In this document: piece by piece, positions 34,680-43,076 of the stretch
Position numbering within the stretch: position 1 is the first letter of the stretch
Layout of the letters: each line of letters starts with the position of its first letter
From: Methylomonas sp. ZR1
GTDB lineage: Bacteria; Pseudomonadota; Gammaproteobacteria; Methylococcales; Methylomonadaceae
NCBI RefSeq assembly: GCF_013141865.1
Contig: NZ_RCST01000001.1
Location: forward strand, 3,782,001 to 3,846,000
Direction: 5' to 3'
DNA: 64,000 nucleotides
The notes under the pieces: generated by a model
What the model saw: the letters and a program-made list of their open reading frames with translations, nothing else
Database searches by the model: none
What the model was told of the DNA's origin: nothing
Position numbers and translations under genes: made by a program

Positions 34680-35366
34680 ATGAATAAATTTCTTGCCGCC
34701 ACCCTTTTTGTCGCTAGCAACCTATTGGCTGGCTGCGTCGCAACCGGCGTCTATCAACCGCCGCAAGCGCCGCAAACCTTGGATTATTCTCGTGAAGTGA
34801 ATGCAGATTTCGACTCAACTTGGTCAACAATCACTAATGTCGCCGGCGCCACCTTCTTCAATATCAAAAACTTTGACAAGGGTAGCGGCTTGATGACTCT
34901 CGAATACGACAATATCCGTGGCAATATCGGCGCTTATGTCAATTGCGGAGAATTTGTAAGTAATCAAAGCGCCCAAAAGACTATCCATCCCGATCCCAAA
35001 TCGGTTATTAACTATATGACGATAAGCGACCTGATTATGCATCTTTCGGGCAGAGCCAATGTGATGGCTCGTCCAGTGGCAGATAACAAGACCCAGGTTC
35101 AGATCAACAGCCAATACACTTTGGTAATCGACAAAAAAATCGGCGACAAAGTCGAGCGGGTCGGCGTATGGAATTTCAGCTCCCGCGAACCGGACACACA
35201 AAAAGCCGATGTCAGTTATCGCCCAACCAATGTCACATGTCAGTCCTCTAACAAACTTGAAAACGACTTTTTAACCGAAGTTTCCGCGCGCCTGCCTTCG
35301 ACCGCAAGGCCAGAACCGGTTGCCGAGCCATCGGCGCCAAGCAAGAAAAAACGATCACGCAAATAA
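34680..35366 (+). CDS. Putative lipoprotein, unknown function
   Basis: A 228-residue protein with a lipoprotein signal (NLLAGCVATGVYQPP; lipobox LAGC). The mature domain begins with DADFDSTWSTITNVAG-like wording (here VNADFDSTWSTITNVAG), common in outer-membrane lipoproteins with a DUF3576- or YbbC-like sandwich, and ends in a Lys/Arg-rich tail (SKKKRSRK). No exact family was identified. A GC-rich hairpin follows its stop. Confidence 0.7.
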   Translation: MNKFLAATLFVASNLLAGCVATGVYQPPQAPQTLDYSREVNADFDSTWSTITNVAGATFFNIKNFDKGSGLMTLEYDNIRGNIGAYVNCGEFVSNQSAQKTIHPDPKSVINYMTISDLIMHLSGRANVMARPVADNKTQVQINSQYTLVIDKKIGDKVERVGVWNFSSREPDTQKADVSYRPTNVTCQSSNKLENDFLTEVSARLPSTARPEPVAEPSAPSKKKRSRK

Positions 35367-35377
35367 TTTGCAAGTCC

Positions 35378-35401
35378 AGGCTGCGGGGTTTTCCGCAGCC
35401 T
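35378..35401 (+). terminator. GC-rich hairpin after lipoprotein gene
   Basis: AGGCTGCGG (35378-35386) and CCGCAGCCT (35393-35401) around GGTTTT, eleven bases after the stop. No T run follows the stem, so it is a weak or Rho-assisted terminator. Confidence 0.55.
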
Positions 35402-35496
35402 AATTCCTACCTAAACCCAAAAATACTGCTTTTCGGCATTCACCAGTTATCGTCACACCGTCATTTCCGAATGAGTAAACCGCATTCCAATGCCGC

Positions 35497-35521
35497 GTGG
35501 GCACAAAAAGCATGTGCCCAC
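35497..35521. repeat. Perfect 9-bp inverted repeat at the edge of the cassette array
   Basis: GTGGGCACA (35497-35505) and TGTGCCCAC (35513-35521) around AAAAGCA. It directly abuts the degenerate end of the cassette array and marks the left boundary. Elements of this wording occur as scattered palindromes in many genomes. Confidence 0.6.
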
Positions 35522-35522
35522 C

Positions 35523-36233
35523 CTAGGCTAGCGTAGAGCTAAGCCGACCGCTGGAGCGCCATGTTATGCCTTTCGCTGATAGCATCCACGAAACCTGCGC
35601 ACTGGGGGGGTGCTCGCCATCGAAATAATCTTCCGCGTACTTTTCTGCAAAGCCTTGTGACTTCAATATGTCGATTTCTTTTCGCACAAGTGGCCAAGGC
35701 ATTGAGCCAGTTGATTCTGATTCATCCCTCAACCTAGCAATGAGCATAAGATAACCATCGAGCGAGACAAGCCCGCAAATTTGCTGTAATGCTTTAGTGC
35801 GCAACTCAGGCGGAAGCACTTGAAGCGTGTACGATTCGAGCACCAAATCAAAAGCCCCCTGCCAGTTATCAGGAGCTTGAAAAAGGTCGCAAACCACATA
35901 CTTGACATTGGTATTTGGAAACCGATTCCCACACTCGGAAATGGCGGTTGGCGAAATATCAAAAGCAGTCACGTCGAAGCCAAGGCAGGAAAGCCATTCT
36001 GCATCGTCACCTAAGCCGCACCCAATCTTCAAAGCCTTTTGCCCAAAAGTAAGAAGGTTGTTCGTTTTTTGAAATAGCTCAATCATGTTTGGATTTGGCG
36101 TATAGTCAGCCCACGGGATAGGAGTGCCGTCTGAACGGGCTTTGGCATATAGCTGTTCAAACCAATCAAGGGGATGTCCTGCGGAGATTGCTATCTGAGC
36201 CAATTGTCTTGCTAAAGCGCGATGATTATCCAT
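35523..36233 (-). CDS. Cassette-borne class I SAM-dependent methyltransferase
   Basis: A 236-residue methyltransferase. Motif I is KALKIGCGLGDDAEWLSCLG, with G-C-G-x-G and a following acidic FDVTAFDISPTAI, which binds S-adenosylmethionine. Motif IV is FDLVLESYTLQVLPPE. The substrate is unknown; the relation is to small-molecule methylases (Methyltransf_11/25). It is the last (leftmost) of three integron cassettes. Its start is 14 bases after a recombination core, GTTATGC. Its last 15 residues are encoded by attC sequence (GITWRSSGRLSS), so the original stop was probably earlier or the site has decayed. Confidence 0.88.
   Translation of the reverse strand: MDNHRALARQLAQIAISAGHPLDWFEQLYAKARSDGTPIPWADYTPNPNMIELFQKTNNLLTFGQKALKIGCGLGDDAEWLSCLGFDVTAFDISPTAISECGNRFPNTNVKYVVCDLFQAPDNWQGAFDLVLESYTLQVLPPELRTKALQQICGLVSLDGYLMLIARLRDESESTGSMPWPLVRKEIDILKSQGFAEKYAEDYFDGEHPPSAQVSWMLSAKGITWRSSGRLSSTLA
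35526..35570 (-). other. Degenerate attC site (left end of cassette array)
   Basis: On the minus strand the site opens with GGCATAAC (35570-35563), the exact inverse of the GTTATGCC at the other end of the same cassette. ATGGCGCTCCAGCGG, a common attC left-arm wording, follows. It ends near GCTAGCC (35532-35526), where a good site would have GTTAGCC: one T to C change in the core. At 45 bases it is shorter than the usual minimum of about 57, so it has probably lost part of its stem. Confidence 0.65.
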
Positions 36234-36246
36234 GAGCTTATCTGTG

Positions 36247-36307
36247 GCATAACGCCTAGCTAAGGGGCGCGCAGCGAAGCGTCGCCTTGAGCGCAGTGTT
36301 GAAAGGC
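36247..36307 (-). other. attC recombination site between cassettes 1 and 2
   Basis: Read on the minus strand: GCCTTTCAAC (36307-36298), then an imperfect stem with CAAGGCGACGCTTCGC, then GCGCCCCTTAGCTAGGC and the core GTTATGC (36253-36247). The length (about 61 bases), the imperfect hairpin with unpaired bases and the G|TTRRRY-type right core match attC sites of integrons. The methyltransferase ATG follows 14 bases later. Confidence 0.85.
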
Positions 36308-36664
36308 TTGGTTGATGGCTTGCTTTTTGTATCTGGTAACAAAATCTTTTGCCTCATCAAGTGATTCTGGGTAAGAGATTTTATAGTAGCCTCCATCCTC
36401 ACGCTGCTCATAGACTGAATGAAATAGGAATCCATGCTCCACGAGATATTTGACTTTATCCCATTGCGCTTTATCTGCGGCTTTCGGAGCGGAAAACTTT
36501 CGGTTGACCTCGATCAATGTGCCACCACATTCTGGGCAAATTCTTGAGATTGAAGATTGAGGTTTCTTAAAGCTCTTTCTGCATTTAAAGCATAAATTCG
36601 GAAAGAGATAGCTCTGTATATGCTTGTCTTTTTGAAAGTAGCTGTGATGCTTGAACTTACCCAT
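36260..36664 (-). CDS. Cassette-borne zinc-ribbon protein, unknown function
   Basis: A 134-residue protein. Two CxxC pairs (NLCFKCRKSFKKP, ICPECGGTL) form a zinc ribbon at residues 25-48. After it comes a domain with FSAPKAADKAQWDKVKYL, HGFLFHSVYEQRE and YYKISYPESLDEAKDFV. I have no named family for it, but similar proteins are often met in integron cassettes. It has no signal peptide. Its last codons and stop lie inside the downstream attC site, as is usual for a cassette gene. Confidence 0.78.
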   Translation of the reverse strand: MGKFKHHSYFQKDKHIQSYLFPNLCFKCRKSFKKPQSSISRICPECGGTLIEVNRKFSAPKAADKAQWDKVKYLVEHGFLFHSVYEQREDGGYYKISYPESLDEAKDFVTRYKKQAINQAFQHCAQGDASLRAP

Positions 36665-36676
36665 GACTCTGAAAGC

Positions 36677-36742
36677 CTTTAACGTGAAAGTGAGCGGCCT
36701 GCGCGGCTTTTCGCGCAGGTCCGCTCGACTGCTGGGTTAGAG
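36677..36742 (-). other. attC recombination site between cassettes 2 and 3
   Basis: On the minus strand: CTCTAAC (36742-36736), CCAGCAGTC, then the stem GAGCGG-A-CCTGCGCG with loop AAAAGC and CGCGCAGG-CCGCTC, then ACTTTCAC and the core GTTAAAG (36683-36677). The stem pairs 6 plus 8 bases with a single unpaired base at 36720. This is the classical folded attC with an extrahelical base. The zinc-ribbon ATG follows 12 bases later, and the DUF2283-like gene's TAA lies in the left core. Confidence 0.92.
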
Positions 36743-37069
36743 CACACTTGCATCTCTTAGCTCGCTAACGAAGTCTGAACGGTCGAGAAACTCAACGCCA
36801 AAAACGTTTCCGTCGTGATCGAGATCGACGTTGAAGCCGACCTCAAGGAAAGGCAGGGTCTTCGCAATCGGCGCGGAGAGATTGGCGAAATGCGCGCTCG
36901 GCTTAGGACTGACAAAATATACGTACCCAGCCTCAGCATCGTCGTCGTAGGTGCAACGCTCAATTTCTCCGCTTTCAACCTGCGAGGCGGCAGATTCGTA
37001 GCCTGCGCTAGCGAGAGCAGACCTTACCTCGGACATCAGTGTCGGTGCGGCGGATGCAAGGGGAGTCAT
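36737..37069 (-). CDS. Cassette-borne DUF2283-like protein
   Basis: A 110-residue protein. The second half has the DUF2283 pattern: CTYDDDAEAGYVYFVSP, a later strand, and VDLDHDGNVFGVEFLDR, where the D-x-D-x-D-G-x-x-x-G-x-E-F-L motif is distinctive. The N-terminal 35 residues are helical and Ala-rich. DUF2283 proteins are small beta proteins of unknown function. The gene is flanked by exact 12-bp inverted repeats (GTTAGAGCACAC at both ends, in opposite sense), as expected for an integrated cassette whose two half-sites come from one circle. Confidence 0.78.
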   Translation of the reverse strand: MTPLASAAPTLMSEVRSALASAGYESAASQVESGEIERCTYDDDAEAGYVYFVSPKPSAHFANLSAPIAKTLPFLEVGFNVDLDHDGNVFGVEFLDRSDFVSELRDASVL

Positions 37070-37074
37070 GTGTG

Positions 37075-37081
37075 CTCTAAC
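37075..37081 (-). other. Right-end core of the cassette array
   Basis: On the minus strand, GTTAGAG (37081-37075) followed by CACACATG is a G|TTRRRY-type core just before the DUF2283-like ATG. No full attC is visible upstream, so this is either the junction with a lost attI or an old boundary. It matches, in inverse sense, the core at 36736-36742. Confidence 0.65.
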
Positions 37082-37100
37082 AAGTAATTAAGTAGTTTCT

Positions 37101-37128
37101 GTATATCATCCAGGACGCGATGATATAC
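37101..37128. repeat. Perfect 10-bp inverted repeat right of the cassette array
   Basis: GTATATCATC (37101-37110) and GATGATATAC (37119-37128) around CAGGACGC. It lies 20 bases outside the cassette array, on the valS side. It does not have attC cores. It may be a regulator site or a terminator-like structure that isolates the array from valS. Confidence 0.6.
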
Positions 37129-37322
37129 GCTCGTGCGTGACGCTAACAATAATTTTCCTGCGCCAAAGCAAGCATCCTGTCTCCGATAGGCAGGTCACTG
37201 CCAAACAGAAAAATTCGGCAACAGCCAACCGATCCCTCGAATCGCCTTTAACTCTATCCCGCCGCGCATTTACGGTTAAAATACCACCCCTAATTTAAAC
37301 CCAAGCGCATCCGACACAAAAC

Positions 37323-40130
37323 ATGGAAAAAACCTATTGCCCGCACGCTATCGAACAACGCTGGTATCAACTTTGGGAAGAGAGTGGCTACTTCGCGACC
37401 AAGCAAGATGGCGACTCCTATTGCATCATGATTCCGCCGCCCAACGTCACCGGCAGTTTGCATATGGGGCATGCGTTTCAGGACACCATCATGGATGCGC
37501 TGACCCGTTATCACCGCATGAAAGGTTACAACACCCTGTGGCAACCGGGCACCGATCATGCCGGCATCGCCACGCAAATGGTGGTGGAACGCATCATCAA
37601 CGCCGACGGTAAAACCCGCCACGACTTGGGCCGCGAGGCGTTTATCGAGAAAGTCTGGGAATGGAAGGAAGAGTCCGGCGGCACCATCACCCGACAATTG
37701 CGGCGGATGGGTTCGTCGCTGGATTGGGAGAAGGAGCGCTTCACCATGGACGACGGCATGTCCGATGCGGTGCAGGAAGTGTTCATCAAATTGTACGAAG
37801 AAGGCCTGATTTATCGCGGCAAACGTCTGGTGAACTGGGATCCGGTGCTGCACACCGCTGTTTCCGACCTGGAAGTGCTGTCGGAAGAAGAAAACGGCTC
37901 GATGTGGTATATGCGCTACCCGTTGACCAACGGCACCGGCCACTTATTGGTGGCAACCACCCGTCCGGAAACCCTGCTCGGCGACGCGGCAGTGGCGATT
38001 CATCCCGATGACGAGCGTTACAAACATCTGCTCGGCGAATTCGTCGAATTGCCGCTGACTGGTCGCCGCATACCGATCATAGCCGATGAATATGTCGATC
38101 CGGAATTCGGTACCGGCTGCGTGAAAATCACGCCGGCCCACGATTTCAACGACTACGAAGTCTGGTCGCGGCATAAACAAATATCCGCCATCGCCGACCT
38201 GCCGCACGGCGGCTTGATCAACATCTTTACCGTCGATGCGGCGATTCGCGGCAACGATGATGGCTTTACCATTATTCCTGACGCCTATATTGGCCTGGAC
38301 CGCTTCGAAGCGCGCAAGAAAATCGTTGCCGATTTGGACGCACAAGGCCTACTGGAAAAAATCGCCGACCATAAATTGATGGTGCCGCGCGGCGACCGTA
38401 CCGGCGCTGTGATCGAGCCTTTATTGACCAATCAGTGGTACGTGAAAATCGAACCGTTGGCCAAGCCGGCCATCGAAGCCGTCGAAACCGGCGCCATCAA
38501 ATTCGTGCCGGACAACTGGAAAAACACCTATTTCGAATGGATGCGCAACATCCAGGACTGGTGCATCTCCCGGCAAATCTGGTGGGGCCACCGGATTCCG
38601 GCCTGGTACGACGATCAGGGCAATACATACGTCGGCCATAATGAAGCCGAAATCCGCACCACGCATGGCTTGGCCGCCGATTATCCGTTGAAGCAGGACG
38701 AAGACGTGTTGGACACCTGGTTCTCGTCGGCGCTATGGCCGTTCTCGACGCTGGGTTGGCCGGAGCAAACCCCGGAATTGGCGAAACATTACCCGACCAG
38801 CGTATTGGTCACCGGCTTCGACATCATTTTCTTCTGGGTGGCAAGGATGATCATGATGGGCCTGAAATTCCAGGGCGAAGTACCGTTTAAGGAAGTGTAC
38901 ATTCACGGTCTGGTCCGCGACGCGGAAGGCCAGAAAATGTCTAAATCCAAAGGTAACGTGCTAGACCCTATCGACATCATCGACGGCATCGATTTGGAAG
39001 CCTTGGTAGCTAAACGGGTGTCCGGCATGATGCAGCCGCATCTGGCCAAAAAAATCGAACAAGCCACCCGCAAGCAATTCCCGGACGGCATTCAATCGTT
39101 CGGCACTGACGCGCTACGTTTTACCTTTGCGTCGCTGGCTTCGACCGGCCGCGACATTCGCTTTGACTTGCAGCGTACCGAAGGCTATCGCAACTTCTGC
39201 AACAAATTGTGGAACGCCGCGCGTTACGTGCTGATGAACACCGAAGACCAGGATAACGGCATCGATTGCGCGGAATGCACATACAGCCAGGCCGACTTGT
39301 GGATTCTGTCCAGATTGAACCGCACCATCGCAACGACTACCGATGCGATCAACAGCTATCGATTCGATTTGGCCGCGCAAGCCATCTACGAATTCACCTG
39401 GAACGAATACTGCGACTGGTATCTGGAGCTGGCGAAAATCTCGCTGCAAAGCGACGACGAAACCTTGCAACGCGGCACGCGCCAAACTTTATTGAAAGTA
39501 CTGGAAACCGTGTTGCGTTTGGCGCATCCGATCATGCCCTTCATCACCGAGGAAATCTGGCAACGGGTTGGCCCGCTGGCCGGTGTCACCGCAGCGACTA
39601 TCATGCTGCAGCCTTACCCGGAAAGCGATAGCACGGCTATCAACACCGACGCGGAAACCAAAATCCAATGGACGATGGACTTCATCCTTGGCATCCGCCG
39701 CATTCGTGGCGAGATGAATATCGCCCCCGGTAAGCCGCTGAATGTGTTACTGCAAAACGGCAGCGACACCGATCAAGCTTATTTGAAAGACAGCGAAAGT
39801 TATCTGCTGAAACTGGGCCGCCTGGAAAGTATTACCTGGCTGGCGGCGGACGACGACGCGCCGGAATCGGCGATTGCGCTGGTCGGCGACATGAAAATCC
39901 TGATCCCGATGGCCGGTTTGATCGACAAAGACGCCGAATTGGCGCGCCTGGACAAGGAAATTCAGCGCATCGAAAAGGAACTGCCGCGTATCGAAGGCAA
40001 ATTGAGCAATGCCGCCTTCGTCGACAAAGCTCCGCCGGAAGTCATCGACAAAGAGCGCGAGAAACTGGCCGGTTTACAATCATCATTGACGAATCTGAAG
40101 GAACAGTACGCCAAGATCAAAGCCCTGTAG
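37323..40130 (+). CDS. valS: Valyl-tRNA synthetase
   Basis: A 935-residue class I synthetase that charges tRNA-Val. The ATP signature is [15 protein letters not shown] (HMGH as the HIGH motif, about residues 37-51). The editing domain (CP1) lies in the middle. The second signature is [14 protein letters not shown] (KMSKS). The anticodon-binding helices follow, and the C-terminal coiled-coil arm ([20 protein letters not shown]) is typical of ValS. It is the first gene of a run; the HDOD gene starts nine bases after its stop. Confidence 0.98.
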   Translation: MEKTYCPHAIEQRWYQLWEESGYFATKQDGDSYCIMIPPPNVTGSLHMGHAFQDTIMDALTRYHRMKGYNTLWQPGTDHAGIATQMVVERIINADGKTRHDLGREAFIEKVWEWKEESGGTITRQLRRMGSSLDWEKERFTMDDGMSDAVQEVFIKLYEEGLIYRGKRLVNWDPVLHTAVSDLEVLSEEENGSMWYMRYPLTNGTGHLLVATTRPETLLGDAAVAIHPDDERYKHLLGEFVELPLTGRRIPIIADEYVDPEFGTGCVKITPAHDFNDYEVWSRHKQISAIADLPHGGLINIFTVDAAIRGNDDGFTIIPDAYIGLDRFEARKKIVADLDAQGLLEKIADHKLMVPRGDRTGAVIEPLLTNQWYVKIEPLAKPAIEAVETGAIKFVPDNWKNTYFEWMRNIQDWCISRQIWWGHRIPAWYDDQGNTYVGHNEAEIRTTHGLAADYPLKQDEDVLDTWFSSALWPFSTLGWPEQTPELAKHYPTSVLVTGFDIIFFWVARMIMMGLKFQGEVPFKEVYIHGLVRDAEGQKMSKSKGNVLDPIDIIDGIDLEALVAKRVSGMMQPHLAKKIEQATRKQFPDGIQSFGTDALRFTFASLASTGRDIRFDLQRTEGYRNFCNKLWNAARYVLMNTEDQDNGIDCAECTYSQADLWILSRLNRTIATTTDAINSYRFDLAAQAIYEFTWNEYCDWYLELAKISLQSDDETLQRGTRQTLLKVLETVLRLAHPIMPFITEEIWQRVGPLAGVTAATIMLQPYPESDSTAINTDAETKIQWTMDFILGIRRIRGEMNIAPGKPLNVLLQNGSDTDQAYLKDSESYLLKLGRLESITWLAADDDAPESAIALVGDMKILIPMAGLIDKDAELARLDKEIQRIEKELPRIEGKLSNAAFVDKAPPEVIDKEREKLAGLQSSLTNLKEQYAKIKAL

Positions 40131-40138
40131 TGTAAGCC

Positions 40139-41578
40139 ATGAATCCGGCTCCCCCACAAAAGCCACCGCAAACTCTGGACGAATGGACAGAGCTACTCCG
40201 CGTGCAGGAAATGCCGATTTTCTCCAACACCGCGCATAATATCTACGCGGCGTTGGACGACAGGCACAAGGGGGCCATCGAGCTGGCGACGGTAATTCTG
40301 CAAGACCCCAACCTCACCGCCAAGCTGCTTAAGGTGGGCAGCAGCCCTTACTACAATCCATCGAAACAAAAGATGAGCACCGTATCGCGCGCCATCGTGG
40401 TATTGGGCGCGGAGGTGATCAGAGAGCTGACGCTGGCTTGCTCGTTTTTCGAAGCGATGCTGTCGTCCACCAACAAGGACAGGGCTAATCGAGAAATTGC
40501 GTTAGCCTTGCATGCCGCCGTGCAGGCCAAGGATTTGGCGCTCAGCATGGGAGATACCTCGCCCGAGGAAGTGTTTGTCGCGGCGCTACTGCACAATATC
40601 GGCCACATTGCCTTCTGGTGCTCCGGCAATCCGCAATCCAAAAAAGTCCATGAGCAAATCGAAAAAAGCGGCCTGAACAATCGCGAAGCTGAGAAAAAAA
40701 TACTGGGCTTCACCTTGCAAGACTTGGGCAAAAAGCTCAGTAAATCCTGGAGCCTGGGCGGCCTGATAGAAGACGCCATCGCCAAGCCGGATTCCGCGGA
40801 AAAACGGGTGCAAATGGTGCAACTAGGGCATCAGATTTGCTTGGCTCTAAAAGCCGGCCGCGATTCAGACGCCATGCGGGTTTGTCTGCAGAAAGTCGCC
40901 GCATTCACCGGCCTGCCAACGGAAACCCTGAAAACAAAGATCGACAAAAACACCTCGGAAGCCGTGCATATCGCCCGCCAGTTTGGCGCCAACGATGCCT
41001 CCAAATTCATCAGCACCGAAGCCATCATTGCCAAATTCGAAGACGCTGAAGAGGAAAAGGCCGACAAGAAACAGCTGCAATTTCAAATTTTGCAAGACAT
41101 CAGTAGCCACATCAGCGGGCAAATCGATCTAAACGGCCTGTTTGAAATGGTGCTGGAAGGCATACATCGTGGCGTAGAAATGGACAGAACTTTGTTCATG
41201 CTGCTCAGTCCGGATAAACAGACGCTAAACGAAAAATTTTCCTTAGGCTGGCATAAAATCGGGCTTGACCAAAAAATCCGTATTTACAATTCCGAACCGT
41301 CCGCGAACTTACTGTTTCACGCCTTGCAACAGCAAGAAGGCGTCTGGCTGTTTCCCCAGCAGCATCGCGAGCTTTACACGCCGCAAATCCGCCAGCATAT
41401 CGGCGATTACGAGTGCTTTGTTTTCCCGGTTTATGCGGAGAAAAAGACCGTGGGCCTCATTTATTGCGACCATTCTATTCATGGACTACCCTTAACGCGC
41501 GAGGACTTCACCGCAGCCAAGCATTTTGCCAAACAAGCGCATATCGGCTTAACCCTATACTGCATGAAAAACCACTAA
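40139..41578 (+). CDS. HDOD-domain protein with C-terminal GAF-like domain
   Basis: A 479-residue signalling protein. The HDOD domain (about residues 15-240) shows LRVQEMPIFSNTAHNIYAAL, DPNLTAKLLKVGSSPYYNP and a degenerate HD segment (FVAALLHNIGHIAFWC). HDOD proteins lack phosphodiesterase activity but bind partners in second-messenger and motility pathways. A GAF-like sensor domain follows (about 310-475; LNGLFEMVLEGIHRGVEMDR, then YECFVFPVYAEKKTVGLIYC). It is closely followed by the two-receiver gene (three bases), so it is part of one signalling operon. Confidence 0.88.
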   Translation: MNPAPPQKPPQTLDEWTELLRVQEMPIFSNTAHNIYAALDDRHKGAIELATVILQDPNLTAKLLKVGSSPYYNPSKQKMSTVSRAIVVLGAEVIRELTLACSFFEAMLSSTNKDRANREIALALHAAVQAKDLALSMGDTSPEEVFVAALLHNIGHIAFWCSGNPQSKKVHEQIEKSGLNNREAEKKILGFTLQDLGKKLSKSWSLGGLIEDAIAKPDSAEKRVQMVQLGHQICLALKAGRDSDAMRVCLQKVAAFTGLPTETLKTKIDKNTSEAVHIARQFGANDASKFISTEAIIAKFEDAEEEKADKKQLQFQILQDISSHISGQIDLNGLFEMVLEGIHRGVEMDRTLFMLLSPDKQTLNEKFSLGWHKIGLDQKIRIYNSEPSANLLFHALQQQEGVWLFPQQHRELYTPQIRQHIGDYECFVFPVYAEKKTVGLIYCDHSIHGLPLTREDFTAAKHFAKQAHIGLTLYCMKNH

Positions 41579-41581
41579 TCC

Positions 41582-42376
41582 ATGACAGACTATCAGCTTG
41601 CCAATCTTCAGGTTTTTCTCGTCGAGCCGTCGCATACTCAGCAGCAAATCATTTCCCATTTTTTACATGCTTGCGATATCAACGACATTACCTGCCTAAA
41701 TACCGGCGCGGAGTTGTTCGAGCGTTTACAGCACTCCCGGCCCGATCTGATTATCAGCTCGATGTATTTGCCCGACATGACCGGCGTGGAGTTGGTAACC
41801 TCGCTTCGCAAACACGACGAGTCCTACGAAATGGCCTTTTTGCTGATTTCCAGCGAGACCAATATCAAATATCTGGAACCGATCCGCCAGGCCGGGGCCA
41901 TCGCCATATTACCCAAGCCGTTTACCCGTCAGGCCCTGGAAACCGCCCTGCATTCCACGCTGGAGTATGTTCGCCCGGAAAAACTTAACCTCACCCATCT
42001 GGACATAGAGGACCTGAGCGTGCTGCTGGTAGACGACAGCGAATTCTCGTTGAAATACTTGACCCGGGTTTTCGAAAATATTGGCGTTGGGCAAATTGTG
42101 ACCGCGCATGACGGCAAACAAGGGCTGCAAATGTTCAATCAGCAGTATTTCGATCTGGTAGTCACCGACTACAACATGCCGCAGATGGATGGCCTACAAC
42201 TGGTCGATCACATTCGCAACCATTCCGAACGCGGCTCGGTACCTATTTTGATGGTCACCAGCGAGCAAAATGAAAGCCGCCTGGCGGCCATCGAAAAATC
42301 CGAAGTCTCCGCCATACTAGACAAGCCCTTCGAAGCCACTTCAATCAAGCGCCTTCTGATTAATTTGCTCAATTGA
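41582..42376 (+). CDS. Double receiver-domain response regulator (first receiver degenerate)
   Basis: A 264-residue protein with two CheY-like domains and no output domain. The second (about 140-262) is complete: VLLVDDSEFSLKYL, acceptor Asp in DLVVTDYNMPQMDG, and Lys in LDKPFE. In the first (about 10-125) the acceptor position reads DLIISSMYLPDMTG, where Ser replaces Asp, and the acidic pocket reads VEPSHT. It is therefore probably not phosphorylated and may serve as a dimer or docking unit. The partner kinase is not in the operon. Confidence 0.9.
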   Translation: MTDYQLANLQVFLVEPSHTQQQIISHFLHACDINDITCLNTGAELFERLQHSRPDLIISSMYLPDMTGVELVTSLRKHDESYEMAFLLISSETNIKYLEPIRQAGAIAILPKPFTRQALETALHSTLEYVRPEKLNLTHLDIEDLSVLLVDDSEFSLKYLTRVFENIGVGQIVTAHDGKQGLQMFNQQYFDLVVTDYNMPQMDGLQLVDHIRNHSERGSVPILMVTSEQNESRLAAIEKSEVSAILDKPFEATSIKRLLINLLN

Positions 42377-42533
42377 GCTAATCTTGTGTGGCGAGCGAAT
42401 ACCCCACAATATGCACGGCTATGAGAATCCCGGATCGAACCAATGTCCGATGCGGCCATGATCGAGCTCATCCGGTTTTCGCGCAAAATATGCCAGGACT
42501 GACCACCAATAGCCCCAAATTAAGGTACGGAAT

Positions 42534-43073
42534 ATGAAGCCGACTATCACGCCTAACAATAACGAAAAAAAACTCGCGGACGATGATTTTATCGTTTCCA
42601 AGACCGACACCTCTGGGCGGATCACTTACGCTAATCGCATTTTTATGGAAATCGCCGGCTATCCGGAACACCAATTGCTGGGCATACAGCACAACATCAT
42701 CCGACACCCTGACATGCCGCGCGGCGTGTTCAGATTTATGTGGAATACCTTAAAAGCCGGTGACGAGTTTTTCGGGTTTGCCAAAAATCTATGCCGGGAT
42801 GGCGGATTTTATTGGGTATTTGCCAACATTACGCCGGATTATGACAAGGACGGTAAATTGCAGGGTTACTATTCGGTGCGCCGTAATCCGCCCCGTAACG
42901 CACTGGGGGTCATCATACCGATTTATCAGGAAATGTTGGCCATCGAGAAACGCCATTCAGTCAAAGATGCCCCGGATAAATCGCTGGAATACCTATTTGA
43001 CGTGGTTCAGCAATCCGGCGCTAAAAATTACAATAGCCTTGTGCTAAGCCTTTACAAGCCCAACGGAGTGTAA
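42534..43073 (+). CDS. Aer-type PAS-domain protein
   Basis: A 179-residue protein. Residues 15-125 are a PAS domain with the Aer pattern: FIVSKTDTSGRITYANRIFM, IAGYPEHQLLGIQHNIIRHP, then DMPRGVFRFMWNTLKAGDEF and WVFANITPDYDKDGKLQGYY. Aer PAS domains bind FAD and sense redox or oxygen. The C-terminal 50 residues form helices that may contact the receptor. The chemoreceptor gene starts three bases later, so sensing and signalling halves are on two genes. Confidence 0.9.
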   Translation: MKPTITPNNNEKKLADDDFIVSKTDTSGRITYANRIFMEIAGYPEHQLLGIQHNIIRHPDMPRGVFRFMWNTLKAGDEFFGFAKNLCRDGGFYWVFANITPDYDKDGKLQGYYSVRRNPPRNALGVIIPIYQEMLAIEKRHSVKDAPDKSLEYLFDVVQQSGAKNYNSLVLSLYKPNGV

Positions 43074-43076
43074 GCC

